Assembly: GCF_017874735.1 (NCBI RefSeq)
Contig: NZ_JAGGLV010000001.1
Span: 558,001-622,000, forward strand
Source of the DNA: Paenibacillus silagei
GTDB lineage: Bacteria > Bacillota > Bacilli > Paenibacillales > Paenibacillaceae
Length of the DNA stretch: 64,000 nt
Direction of reading: 5' to 3'
Under the pieces are notes generated by a model. That model was not told the DNA's origin and ran no database searches. It saw only the letters and a program-made list of their open reading frames with translations. The first letter of the stretch is position 1; each line of letters opens with the position of its first letter. This document shows, piece by piece, positions 17,737 to 25,878 of the stretch. A program made the position numbers and the translations under genes.

Positions 17737-18603
17737 CTATTCCATATACCGCCGGTAGCGGCGTTCCATAGCGAACAATCCCAGCACGATGATCAGAATG
17801 CCGCCGACCATCAGGGTGGATGCAGCCGTCATCTTCTGGAGGTCGAGCGACAGGAACATGTTGTTCATATAATGCTGAAGCATATAGATACTGTCATGCG
17901 GGTAAGCTCCGGCAATCAGATACGTCTCCCGGAAGACCTTGAAGGAATTAATGACCGACATAATGACGACAAAAAACATCGTAGAGGTTAAATACACCAG
18001 CGTAATGCTCCGGAACTGCCTTAGACGGCCGGCCCCCTCAATCTGGGCGGTCTCGTAATAATCCTTCGGAATCTGCTGCAAGCCGGCCAGGAACAGGATC
18101 ACGTTATACCCGATGTTTTTCCAGACATACATCAGCATGATTACATTCCGCGCAGCCTCCGTCTTCATCCAGTCCACCCGCGTCCGGCCGAAGCCGCTCA
18201 GCCAGGCATTAAGCACCCCGTTCCAGTCGAACAGGATCTGCCAGACCAAGATAATCGAGGCTACAGGCACGACCAGCGGGAGTACGTACGCAGTTCTCAG
18301 CCATTTCTGAAAATACAATTTCCTGTGCAGCAACAGCGCTAGTCCCAGCGACAGCACAATCAGCAGGGGAACACTCACCATACTGAAGTAGAGGGTATTA
18401 GAGGCCGCCTTCCGGAAGGATTCGCCCGCAATGACCTCCCGGTAATTATCCAGTCCCACATAGTGGCCCCCCACCGTGCGGTCCATGAAGGAGTAGAACA
18501 AGCCCATGCCGAACGGAATCAGATAAAACAGGGCAAACCCCGCCGCACTGGGCGCCAGGAATAACCATGCAATTGTTGAATCTTTACGGGCCCAATTCTT
18601 CAA
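17737..18603 (-). CDS. carbohydrate-type ABC permease, MalF-like
   Basis: 288 residues. The start LFLAPSAAGFALFYLIPFGM and the EAA-like loop YETAQIEGAGRLRQFRSITL are diagnostic for MalF/UgpA permeases. It is the first gene of a seven-gene minus-strand operon (18603 to 9932) encoding permease, permease, HlyD-like adaptor, binding protein, response regulator, kinase and large secreted protein. GGGAGGGAG precedes the ATG. Sits in the cytoplasmic membrane as heterodimer with the 16847 permease. Confidence 0.92.
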   Translation of the reverse strand: MKNWARKDSTIAWLFLAPSAAGFALFYLIPFGMGLFYSFMDRTVGGHYVGLDNYREVIAGESFRKAASNTLYFSMVSVPLLIVLSLGLALLLHRKLYFQKWLRTAYVLPLVVPVASIILVWQILFDWNGVLNAWLSGFGRTRVDWMKTEAARNVIMLMYVWKNIGYNVILFLAGLQQIPKDYYETAQIEGAGRLRQFRSITLVYLTSTMFFVVIMSVINSFKVFRETYLIAGAYPHDSIYMLQHYMNNMFLSLDLQKMTAASTLMVGGILIIVLGLFAMERRYRRYME

Positions 18604-18640
18604 GTCGCTCCCTCCCTGTAATCAAGAATAGGCACAACTG

Positions 18641-18679
18641 TTTAAGAAGAAGTCGGGTAAAGATTAAAAGTTTCTTAAA
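18641..18679 (-). promoter_or_regulatory. probable regulator-binding element upstream of the ABC operon
   Basis: TTTAAGAA (18641-18648) and TTCTTAAA (18672-18679) form an inverted repeat in the AT-rich leader of the operon. The same TTAAGA core occurs upstream of the second two-component-linked ABC operon (45296-45335). It is likely a response-regulator site. Confidence 0.5.
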
Positions 18680-18726
18680 TTCTCAGCGCAGCAGCACATT
18701 CGGCCTGATCGCCCTCCCGCCAGCAG

Positions 18727-18766
18727 CAAAAAAAGCCGCAAACGGATGCTTCATCCATTCGCAGCT
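18727..18766 (-). terminator. intrinsic terminator of the sigma/anti-sigma operon
   Basis: On the minus strand a 15-bp imperfect stem (arms 18752-18766 and 18734-18748, loop AAG, several G-U or mismatch positions) is followed by seven to eight T. Confidence 0.88.
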
Positions 18767-18788
18767 ATATTCGTGTAGCGCAAACTCA

Positions 18789-19739
18789 CTACTTCACCGG
18801 CTGTACCTCCATGACCTTATCCTTGAACCGATACGTTACGGCAACATTCTCTATGATCTCTGTGTCCCGGTAGGACAGGGAGCCCTCAAACGCTAACGTA
18901 TCATTGTCCTTCCATGCCAGTTGGTCGGCATAGCTGTAATTCTCATGATCACTGCGCGTCCATGCCTCCAGCTTGCGCTGCGCGCCATGTCTGATCCTCG
19001 CCGACTCTACCAGCTCCGGGCTAATGGTTCCCTTCTCCACATCCAGGATTTGCACAAATTCACTCTTGTTAGAGCTGGTGACCACCGCAAGGAGCTTGCG
19101 GTCCGGGGACGGGAGGATTTCCTTAATGTACATCGAAGGGGCGGCGAAGCTGAAATACGGCTCCAGCACATCGTCCTTAATCCGCCACAGCACATTCTGG
19201 GTGCCATAATCCGAGTAATTGTTGAATAAGGCGAATATGATGCTCCCGTCGGCCATTTTGTGGAGATAGGGGCTGCGGTAGCTTTTGGACAGAACATCGA
19301 TGGCAAAAGCCGCCGACTCCGCAATCCGCGGAGAATCGTCCGTCAGGAACGGCTGCAGCTTCTTCAGCGCCTGCTCACGCGCCTGCGGATCATTGAAGCT
19401 CTCCACCAGCCGGTTCACCGCAATGTAGACATGCTCATCGTTGCCGCTGGCTAACGCCTGCAGGAATTTGTCGGCCTCATACTTCACGGGAGGGGCCAGC
19501 TCCATGTCCTCTGCTGTCAGGTAACGGATGTAAGGCTCTGCCGCTTTGTTCTTCGTGTATTCTGTAGCGAGCAGTGCGGTAGCCGTTGAACTGTAGACGA
19601 TCAGGCACGCGACCAGTACGATCCACCTTTTGGAGAACCGGCTTCTCCTGACTCTTCCCTTTGCTCCACTGTGTTCAGCCGCTTCAATGAGCGCATCATC
19701 AATCTGCCCGATCTCCCGGTATAGCTCTTCCCGTCTCAT
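18789..19739 (-). CDS. putative membrane anti-sigma factor
   Basis: 316 residues. A short cytoplasmic N-terminus (LYREIGQIDDALIEAAE) is followed by one transmembrane helix (about 38-58, WIVLVACLIVYSSTATALLA) and a large extracellular domain with a HEAT-like helical stretch (about 88-145) and then a beta-propeller-like region (ILPSPDRKLLAVVTSS). It overlaps the ECF sigma gene by four bases (ATGA). This arrangement is typical of one-TM anti-sigma factors, though the N-terminal domain lacks a clear zinc-binding ZAS motif. The outer domain probably senses envelope state. Confidence 0.75.
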   Translation of the reverse strand: MRREELYREIGQIDDALIEAAEHSGAKGRVRRSRFSKRWIVLVACLIVYSSTATALLATEYTKNKAAEPYIRYLTAEDMELAPPVKYEADKFLQALASGNDEHVYIAVNRLVESFNDPQAREQALKKLQPFLTDDSPRIAESAAFAIDVLSKSYRSPYLHKMADGSIIFALFNNYSDYGTQNVLWRIKDDVLEPYFSFAAPSMYIKEILPSPDRKLLAVVTSSNKSEFVQILDVEKGTISPELVESARIRHGAQRKLEAWTRSDHENYSYADQLAWKDNDTLAFEGSLSYRDTEIIENVAVTYRFKDKVMEVQPVK

Positions 19740-20293
19740 AGACGCACGCCCCCCTGCTCCAGATGTACTCTAAGCTTCTGTCTGACCCGGAATAAGCGGG
19801 ACTTCACCTTGCTGGTGCCCATATTGAACCTGCTGGCAAGTGCCTCCACCGAATCCGAATACCAATATCGCCTGATAAAAAGCAGCCGCGCCTCCTCCTC
19901 CAGCCCGTACAGAAATTCATTGATCAACCGCGCGGTTTCACAGGCGGCATACTCGGTCTCCACCGTCTCTGCTGCGGGCAGGCAGTCCTCCAGCTCCTCC
20001 AGAATCACCTCAAGCTGGCGGCTCCGCTTCTTGGCCGTATTGTACCCATGTTTGTCGAGCGCGATATTGCGGGTGATCCGCCCCAGAAATACCTTTAGCC
20101 TGCGGGGCTGGTTAGGCGGGATAGCGTTCCATGCGGCCAGATAGGTGTCGTTCTCACACTCTTCCATATCGGAGGGGCTGGCGACAATATTCCTGGCGAT
20201 TGCCCGGCAATACGCGCCGTATTTGCTCCGGGTTTCGGCAATGGCCTGCTGCGAGCGCTGCAAATATAGCTGGATAATTCCCTGATCTTCCAT
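19736..20293 (-). CDS. ECF-type RNA polymerase sigma factor
   Basis: 185 residues with region 2 (AYCRAIARNIVASPSDMEEC, then AWNAIPPNQPRRLKVFLGRI and TRNIALDKHGYNTAKKR) and region 4 (LFIRRYWYSDSVEALASRFN, MGTSKVKSRLFRVRQKLRVH). It directs RNA polymerase to a small stress regulon. AAGGAG lies upstream of ATG 20293, behind a possible ECF-type promoter (20324-20356) that suggests autoregulation. Co-transcribed with the putative anti-sigma factor downstream. Confidence 0.93.
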   Translation of the reverse strand: MEDQGIIQLYLQRSQQAIAETRSKYGAYCRAIARNIVASPSDMEECENDTYLAAWNAIPPNQPRRLKVFLGRITRNIALDKHGYNTAKKRSRQLEVILEELEDCLPAAETVETEYAACETARLINEFLYGLEEEARLLFIRRYWYSDSVEALASRFNMGTSKVKSRLFRVRQKLRVHLEQGGVRL

Positions 20294-20323
20294 CTGCTAG
20301 TTTCTCCTTTGGCATCCTCTTAT

Positions 20324-20356
20324 CTATATAGTAGAGAATTCCGGGCACCGGTTGCA
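20324..20356 (-). promoter_or_regulatory. candidate autoregulatory ECF promoter
   Basis: Minus strand: TGCAACC (20356-20350), about 16 bases, then CTACTATATAG (20334-20324). The AAC-containing -35 and CTATA-like -10 resemble known Bacillales ECF promoters and precede the sigma gene. Confidence 0.55.
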
Positions 20357-20378
20357 CTTATACGCTAATTATTTCAAC

Positions 20379-20420
20379 AAAAAAATCCTGGCGCATAAGC
20401 ATCACTGCTTACACACCAGG
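20379..20420 (-). terminator. intrinsic terminator of the GH28-like gene
   Basis: Minus strand CCTGG (20420-20416) pairs with CCAGG (20391-20387), with an inner TAAGC/GCTTA pairing, then a run of seven T. Confidence 0.85.
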
Positions 20421-20441
20421 GTAGGTATAGCAATCTATAGG

Positions 20442-23400
20442 TTAACCGAGGACCGGCGGGTCCTGCTCAGTGGTGCTGTCTTCCTCCGCGTCTGCCGGTT
20501 TCGGGATGACCTTAAGGTCCACAATCAGGACATCCGTCAGCTCCGTATCTGCCCAGCCTGTGCCGTCCCACACCTGCTTGCGGTAGATAACCGTTATCTG
20601 GTAATCACCTACGGCAGCTGGAACATATTCAGCCTGATAGACCTCATCCGTTACGGTGAAGACGCCTGCCATACCATCCTCTGTGGAGCTCCAGGCTTCC
20701 GGATAATAACGCTCATCTCCGGGGGCAACAGGTGCCAGGCTCTGGTTATGGCCTTCAGCCGTCAGAGTAAGTGTCTCTCCTGCAAGCGGGCTGCCCGGGC
20801 TAACGCTGAGCCGGTTGCCTTCAGGCGTAACCGCTTCATACACATCTTGGGTTACCGTCTTAAGCGCATTGGCCGTCACCTTGTGTATCCCTGTAACGCG
20901 GGCATTATCGAACACCGCATTCTGAGAGGTTGTTCGGAAGCCGATCTTCCCTGCAGTTAATTCCGTTTGCGGGTTCGTCCATTCGAGCTTCAACTGGCCG
21001 TCCACAAAGCCTAGAATTCTATTCCCTTTGATGACCGCCTTCAGGGTATACCACTGGCCCGCAGCCGCATCGGCGAAAAGGGTGCTGGACACGGGGGTCA
21101 GCGTTCCGCCAACCGCCTTGAACAGCTCCAGCTTCTTGTCGTTGACATTGATCCGGTACATGTAATAGTTATTGGCGTCCTGCACCCGGAAAAGAATGCC
21201 GGCATTGGCATTCGCGATGGGAACCTTCACCTTGGCTTCCATAGCAATATCTTGCCATGAATCCCCGGCTGTAATGAGCCCTGTAGAATTTCCCTTCGTC
21301 TGGATCAGGGCTTTGGTGCTGCCGTCTGTAGTTACACTCCAGGTTCCGCTGGCAGCCGTCCAGCCCGTCGTATTCCCATCCTCAAAGTTATCCGTGAACC
21401 GGACAGAATTAGGATTGGCATCAATCGGGGGCTCGTCCACATCGGTAACCTGAATCGTGAAGCTTTTCTCCAAAGACAAGCCGTTCGCATCTATGCTCTT
21501 CACCCGGATGCTGTAGCTGCTCTTCGCTTCATAATCCGGCGTGGTGCGGAGAATCAGCCTGTCTCCCTGCGGGGCAATGGAGAAGCTGCTGTTATCGGCG
21601 TCGCCTTGCCCGGAAACCAACGCGTAAGTAAAGGTCTGGCCCGCATCCGGATGGGCTGTAGTGAAGGTACCCACTAGACCGCCTGGAGTAGTCAGCTCCG
21701 GCACCTGGGTAGCGCTGAGAGTGATATCCGTGGGCGGATTATGAATGGCGGTCACCTTGGCGTCATCATACCAGACCCCGGCTGAAGTGGTGCGGAAGCC
21801 GATTCCGCCCGAGGTTAATTCATTGACCGGATTGGTCCATGTCGTCTTCAGCGCTCCATCCACATACCCTTTGATGGTATTACCCTGGACCGTCGCCTTA
21901 AGGGTATACCATTGATTCTTGACAGGCACGAACGAGGTCGTCGAGACCTGCGTCAACGTTCCGGCTACAGCCTTGTAGAGCTCCAGCTGGCTTGTGCTGG
22001 CATTGATCCGGTACATATAGAAGTTGTTCTGATCCTGCACCCGGAAGACAATGCCTGCGTTCTCGCTTCCATTAATGAGAGGCAGTCTGGCTCTGGCTTC
22101 ATACGTGTAATCCGTCCAGGACGCACCGGCCTTGGCGGTAATCAGCGCCGTTGTAGTCTGGCTAGTGGACAGCACCCGGTTCCCCGTCTGGTCAGTTACC
22201 GCCCAACTATTGGCACCTGAAGCTACGGTCCAATCCGGGAGCAGCCCGGAGGTGAAGTGATCGCTGAACCAGGCCTGATCCGTATTCGCGAAGACGACCC
22301 CGCTTACATTCTCATTCTTGATGCTCACCTTCAGATCACTGAGGGTTTTCGCCAGCGTTCCTTTGACCACTACATTTTCAAAAGTCACTCCGTTCACCAT
22401 CCCGCCTCTGGTGGGGTTGCCCTGAATCGGGGAATCTCCTCCCGTAGCGCGGACATTGATGTTTCTCAGAATGACATTGCTTACATCGCCGGATGTGCTT
22501 GTGGAGACGCGCAGCCAGTAATTGCCGAACTGGTTGATGCCTACCCGTTCAATATCAATATTCTCGAAGGTCACATCCTTGGCCCACCCTTCGACCGGGA
22601 GCGGATTCTCTGTATACGCATGATCCACCAGCAGCGCCCGCGCGCTCTGATAGACATACGAATTGCGGATGGTTACGCCAATCTGCGGCGTGCATATGCC
22701 CATGCCCAGCTTGAAGGCGGCGCAGCGCGTCCAGGCGAAGCAGTCCTCGAACACCACATTCTCCAGATGCTCGATCGCTCCCGGCCAGTCCTTGGACATC
22801 CCTTTTTGCGGCCAGGTCTTGGTGGAGAAGGTGTCGTCATCCGAGATGGCAAGGGCGTGCTTCACCAACACGTTCTGGCTCTCGTTAATATCGATGGCAT
22901 CATCCTCAAGCGTGAACAAGTCCTGGTATCCCTTATAGTTGGTGATGGTCACGTTATCCGAGCGGACCACCAGGAACGCCCAGAAGCCGCCGTCCCGCAG
23001 GGTTAACCCGTCGAACTTGAAGTTGCTGGTTGCCATCGGCACCACCAGGTTATTGATGAACCCCTCTCCCTGCTTATGGGTTGCAGGCGGGTTGGTCATC
23101 TTGCGTTTGCGCATTTCTATCCCTTTGCCGTCAATCGTTCCGCGTCCGCGCATGGTGATATTCACGGAATTGGTAGCGGTGCGGATAAAATAGGTTCCAT
23201 CCGAGATCGAATCCTTGCGGAAGTCATTCCGGTAGTCCTCGCCCCGGCCTGTGCCGACGATGACTGCACCCCCGGCCAGGTAGAACGTAACATTGCTTTT
23301 CAGGGTCAGGTTGCTGCTCTTATATACGCCCGCCGGAATATACACGATACCGCCTCCGGCCTGATTGGCAGCATCAATCGCCTGCTGGATGGCACCCGAG

Positions 23401-23984
23401 GTGATCGTTGCGCCCGTCTTGTCAGCGTTGTATGGTGCAGCGGTCACATTGTAGATTCCCGGGCCGGAGGACGCGGGGATGTCTGTCTCCAGCGGATCGG
23501 CGGCGATCACGAGTCTTTTGCGGCGCTTGTCCGGGTCCTTCTCATTCGGGTCTTCGTTCGCAGGTGCATTAATATCCACGATCACATAGGTAGAGGCCGA
23601 CAGGGTGAAGGTCAGCTTGTTGCCGTTGACCGTTCCTGTGATGTTCTTGGCCAGCGGGCTGATCGAATACGAGGTAATCGGCTTGTCTGCCGTTACCTCA
23701 AGGGTGACCGTTCCTTCAAAGGAGAATTGGGCGTAGTCATAATCAGGCAAATACTTGACGACGGGGACCGCCTCATTGTTCACCTTCAACGAGTAAACAG
23801 AAGACGGAGTATAGATAGACGGCATCGGGTAATTCTGGATGGTTGCAGGGCCAGCGGCGGCCACCTGCTGAACCGGTTCCGTTCCCGGTTCCGGTTCAGC
23901 CGCACCGGCGGTCTGTGGCGGGATGAATCCCGTGAATGCGACGGCAAGCACCAGCAGCAATCTCATTACTTTGCGAGTAAGCAT
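20442..23984 (-). CDS. secreted GH28-like polysaccharide-active protein with two LamG/CBM66-like domains
   Basis: About 1180 residues. Signal peptide (VMRLLLVLAVAFTGFIPP) with cleavage after AGA. A beta-domain is followed by a right-handed beta-helix (about 190-560) of pectate lyase/GH28 type, starting NVTAAPYNADKTGATITSGA and containing paired acidic residues LEDDAIDINES and ISDDDTF where polygalacturonases have catalytic Asp. Two near-identical laminin-G/DUF1080-like concanavalin modules follow (about 590-745 and 850-1005; shared words NAGIVFRVQD/NAGILFRVQD, YMYRIN, IGFRTTS), separated by a cadherin-like repeat (PELTTPGGLVGTFTTAHPDA, VTDVDEPP). ATG 23984 follows GGAGGAGG; the longer frame from 24029 is rejected. 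It likely acts on pectin- or glycosaminoglycan-like polymers outside the cell. Exact substrate unknown. Confidence 0.85.
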   Translation of the reverse strand: MLTRKVMRLLLVLAVAFTGFIPPQTAGAAEPEPGTEPVQQVAAAGPATIQNYPMPSIYTPSSVYSLKVNNEAVPVVKYLPDYDYAQFSFEGTVTLEVTADKPITSYSISPLAKNITGTVNGNKLTFTLSASTYVIVDINAPANEDPNEKDPDKRRKRLVIAADPLETDIPASSGPGIYNVTAAPYNADKTGATITSGAIQQAIDAANQAGGGIVYIPAGVYKSSNLTLKSNVTFYLAGGAVIVGTGRGEDYRNDFRKDSISDGTYFIRTATNSVNITMRGRGTIDGKGIEMRKRKMTNPPATHKQGEGFINNLVVPMATSNFKFDGLTLRDGGFWAFLVVRSDNVTITNYKGYQDLFTLEDDAIDINESQNVLVKHALAISDDDTFSTKTWPQKGMSKDWPGAIEHLENVVFEDCFAWTRCAAFKLGMGICTPQIGVTIRNSYVYQSARALLVDHAYTENPLPVEGWAKDVTFENIDIERVGINQFGNYWLRVSTSTSGDVSNVILRNINVRATGGDSPIQGNPTRGGMVNGVTFENVVVKGTLAKTLSDLKVSIKNENVSGVVFANTDQAWFSDHFTSGLLPDWTVASGANSWAVTDQTGNRVLSTSQTTTALITAKAGASWTDYTYEARARLPLINGSENAGIVFRVQDQNNFYMYRINASTSQLELYKAVAGTLTQVSTTSFVPVKNQWYTLKATVQGNTIKGYVDGALKTTWTNPVNELTSGGIGFRTTSAGVWYDDAKVTAIHNPPTDITLSATQVPELTTPGGLVGTFTTAHPDAGQTFTYALVSGQGDADNSSFSIAPQGDRLILRTTPDYEAKSSYSIRVKSIDANGLSLEKSFTIQVTDVDEPPIDANPNSVRFTDNFEDGNTTGWTAASGTWSVTTDGSTKALIQTKGNSTGLITAGDSWQDIAMEAKVKVPIANANAGILFRVQDANNYYMYRINVNDKKLELFKAVGGTLTPVSSTLFADAAAGQWYTLKAVIKGNRILGFVDGQLKLEWTNPQTELTAGKIGFRTTSQNAVFDNARVTGIHKVTANALKTVTQDVYEAVTPEGNRLSVSPGSPLAGETLTLTAEGHNQSLAPVAPGDERYYPEAWSSTEDGMAGVFTVTDEVYQAEYVPAAVGDYQITVIYRKQVWDGTGWADTELTDVLIVDLKVIPKPADAEEDSTTEQDPPVLG

Positions 23985-24073
23985 AAATACCTCCTCCAGA
24001 TCAATTTGGCTCCAGGCAACCGCTTTCAATTTCCAGCAGCATACATAGAGTCATTCCCTACTATAATCCCGGG

Positions 24074-24107
24074 CCAAAAAGAAAGGAGGGTGGCAAACCC
24101 ACTCTCC
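24074..24107 (-). terminator. intrinsic terminator after FlxA-like gene
   Basis: Minus strand GGAGAGTGG pairs with CCACCCTCC (positions 24107-24099 with 24093-24085, one G-U), followed by TTTCTTTTT. Confidence 0.8.
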
Positions 24108-24168
24108 AGGGACACAATTATACTGTTCTGCACCATCTGTTAACCTTAGATGTAATGCATTAGATGAT

Positions 24169-24543
24169 TTAGATGAATGCTTCGAAACGCCCCTCTGCAT
24201 TCACTGTCGCTGTCCGCGGATCCGTCTGGCCGATTCCCTTCAGGAACCCCTTCCACTCGGTCCTCATAGGCGGAGCCTGAACATTCTGGAGAGCTGTGCT
24301 TACGTCCGTGGAAGTGCTGCTGCCGGCTTTGCGTGCGAGCTGAACCTCCAGCAGCCGGATCTGCCGCTGCAGCTGCTCGCGGCGGTAGGGTACGGCCTCG
24401 GTGCCCGGTGCCGCGTTCACTCGGTCCAGCTCCAGCATCAGCCGGTCCCGCTGCTTCTCCAGGGAACTGACATCGCTCTGTGTGCCGCCGTAGGCCATGA
24501 TGACCTGTACCGGACTGATTCCTGATACACTCTGTCCTATCAT
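24169..24543 (-). CDS. FlxA-like coiled-coil protein
   Basis: 124 residues. The central part (EKQRDRLMLELDRV then REQLQRQIRLLEVQLARKA) is a short coiled coil of the FlxA/YlxA-like type, flanked by glycine-rich ends. ATG 24543 is chosen because GGAGGG lies seven bases before it. An overlapping 151-codon frame (24146-24601) is considered a shadow: it is proline/glycine-biased and has no ribosome site. Function unknown; such small coiled-coil proteins are often annotated FlxA-like in Paenibacillus. Monocistronic with its own terminator. Confidence 0.7.
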   Translation of the reverse strand: MIGQSVSGISPVQVIMAYGGTQSDVSSLEKQRDRLMLELDRVNAAPGTEAVPYRREQLQRQIRLLEVQLARKAGSSTSTDVSTALQNVQAPPMRTEWKGFLKGIGQTDPRTATVNAEGRFEAFI

Positions 24544-24730
24544 GATCCATCCCTCCAGTCCTTGGCTCCTGCCGCAATCCAGATGATTGTACATGTAACA
24601 TTGCCGTGCCTGGGTTGCCGTAGCTCCAGTTATTGGCTTCTATATTTGTCTATTACCCCGCTTCTTCCGGTATGACTACAGCGTAGCCGCTAAATGGATC
24701 TAAAATCTATCAAAAAATCCCAAAAGATAA

Positions 24731-24778
24731 TTTACATAATATGCTAAATATGGTATCCTAATGTTGGATGCGCTTACA
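24731..24778 (+). promoter_or_regulatory. promoter with probable CcpA cre site for the esterase gene
   Basis: TTTACA (24731-24736), 17 bases, TATCCT (24754-24759). TGGATGCGCTTACA (24765-24778) matches 12 of 14 positions of the cre consensus TGWAANCGNTNWCA and covers the expected start point, predicting catabolite repression. Confidence 0.65.
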
Positions 24779-24878
24779 TTGAATGTCGGGAAAGGAGGGC
24801 TCTGCTTTATAGAGGGACCTAAGAGGACGGATGAATCAGGTTTGACCTAATCTATTTAAACTAAGGAGGATATGTGAA

Positions 24879-25787
24879 ATGAAGAAGATTATGACCCGTA
24901 TTGCCGCTTTGGCTCTGACGGCAGCGCTGATGCTGCCGGCTATGTCTTATGCATCACCTGTAGTCGAGGAGCAGGATCTGAGCCTCTCTGCGGATGCCGC
25001 CGCTGCAGCTGTAACCAGTACCATCACGCCTGCTCCGCAAGGCTATGACGGATACCGTAATAATATTCCCCACGGCAACGTACAGCAGATTTCTTATTAT
25101 TCGACTACTGTAGGCAAGTCAAGAAACGCGATGGTGTACACCCCTCCGGGTTATACCCCTTCCAAGACCTACAACGTTCTCTACCTGCTGCACGGCATCG
25201 GCGGGGATCAGAACGAATGGCTGAACGGGATGAATCCGCGGAACATTCTGGACAACCTGTACTCCCAGAACAAGCTGGAGCCGATGATTGTCGTATTCCC
25301 GAATGGCCGCGCCATGGCGGATGACCGTCCGATCGGCGATATTTATGCACCGGACAAGGTAGCCGCCTTCGAGCGGTTTGAATTTGACCTGATTAATGAT
25401 CTCATTCCTTACGTTGACTCTCACTTCCCGGTATACAAAAACAAGCAAAACCGCGCCCTCGCCGGCTTATCCATGGGCGGCGGACAAACGTTGAACTTCG
25501 GCCTGAAGCATTTGGACAAGTTCTCCTGGATCGGCGCGTTCTCCTCTGCTCCGAATACGAAATCGGCCTCACAGCTGATCACCAATCCGGCGCAGACGGC
25601 CAGCCAGCTGAAGCTGCTCTGGATCTCCTGCGGCGCTTCGGACGGCCTGCTCTATGTCAGCCAGAATTTCCATAACAGCCTGACCAGCATGAATGTTCCG
25701 CATCTGTGGTATCTGGATGTAGGCGGACATGAAGGCAAGGTCTGGAGCAGCGGACTGTATCAGTTCTCGCAGCGGATCTTCAAGTAA
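24879..25787 (+). CDS. secreted carbohydrate esterase family 1-type esterase
   Basis: 302 residues with a signal peptide (IAALALTAALMLPAMSYA) and an alpha/beta-hydrolase of the esterase D/feruloyl-esterase group: oxyanion region LYLLHGIGGDQNEW, nucleophile elbow GLSMGG (Ser about 198), acid in SCGASDGL and His in DVGGHEG. CE1 enzymes release acetyl or feruloyl groups from xylan side chains. AGGAGG precedes ATG; the 90-base leader starts at a promoter with a cre-like site, consistent with a plant-polysaccharide regulon. It ends at a perfect hairpin. Divergent from the FlxA-like gene. Confidence 0.9.
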   Translation: MKKIMTRIAALALTAALMLPAMSYASPVVEEQDLSLSADAAAAAVTSTITPAPQGYDGYRNNIPHGNVQQISYYSTTVGKSRNAMVYTPPGYTPSKTYNVLYLLHGIGGDQNEWLNGMNPRNILDNLYSQNKLEPMIVVFPNGRAMADDRPIGDIYAPDKVAAFERFEFDLINDLIPYVDSHFPVYKNKQNRALAGLSMGGGQTLNFGLKHLDKFSWIGAFSSAPNTKSASQLITNPAQTASQLKLLWISCGASDGLLYVSQNFHNSLTSMNVPHLWYLDVGGHEGKVWSSGLYQFSQRIFK

Positions 25788-25800
25788 CTCCCGTCATAGC

Positions 25801-25838
25801 CTGCCCTCCCCCGATCCGTTAAGGTAGGGGGAGGGCAG
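25801..25838 (+). terminator. hairpin terminator after the esterase gene
   Basis: CTGCCCTCCCCC (25801-25812) and GGGGGAGGGCAG (25827-25838) are exact complements with a 14-base loop; only a short T-rich tail follows. Confidence 0.75.
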
Positions 25839-25878
25839 TTGTGCTTAATAAGGCCCGGCCAACGATAAGGAGGGCAAT

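Noticed and set aside
23076..24143. 355-codon plus-strand frame opposite the GH28-like gene
   Set aside because: Antisense shadow rich in R/H/G with no family resemblance; it would also run through the gene's ribosome site and terminator.
24146..24601. 151-codon minus-strand frame overlapping the FlxA-like gene
   Set aside because: No ribosome site and composition of a shadow frame; the other frame has a good start and a coiled coil.
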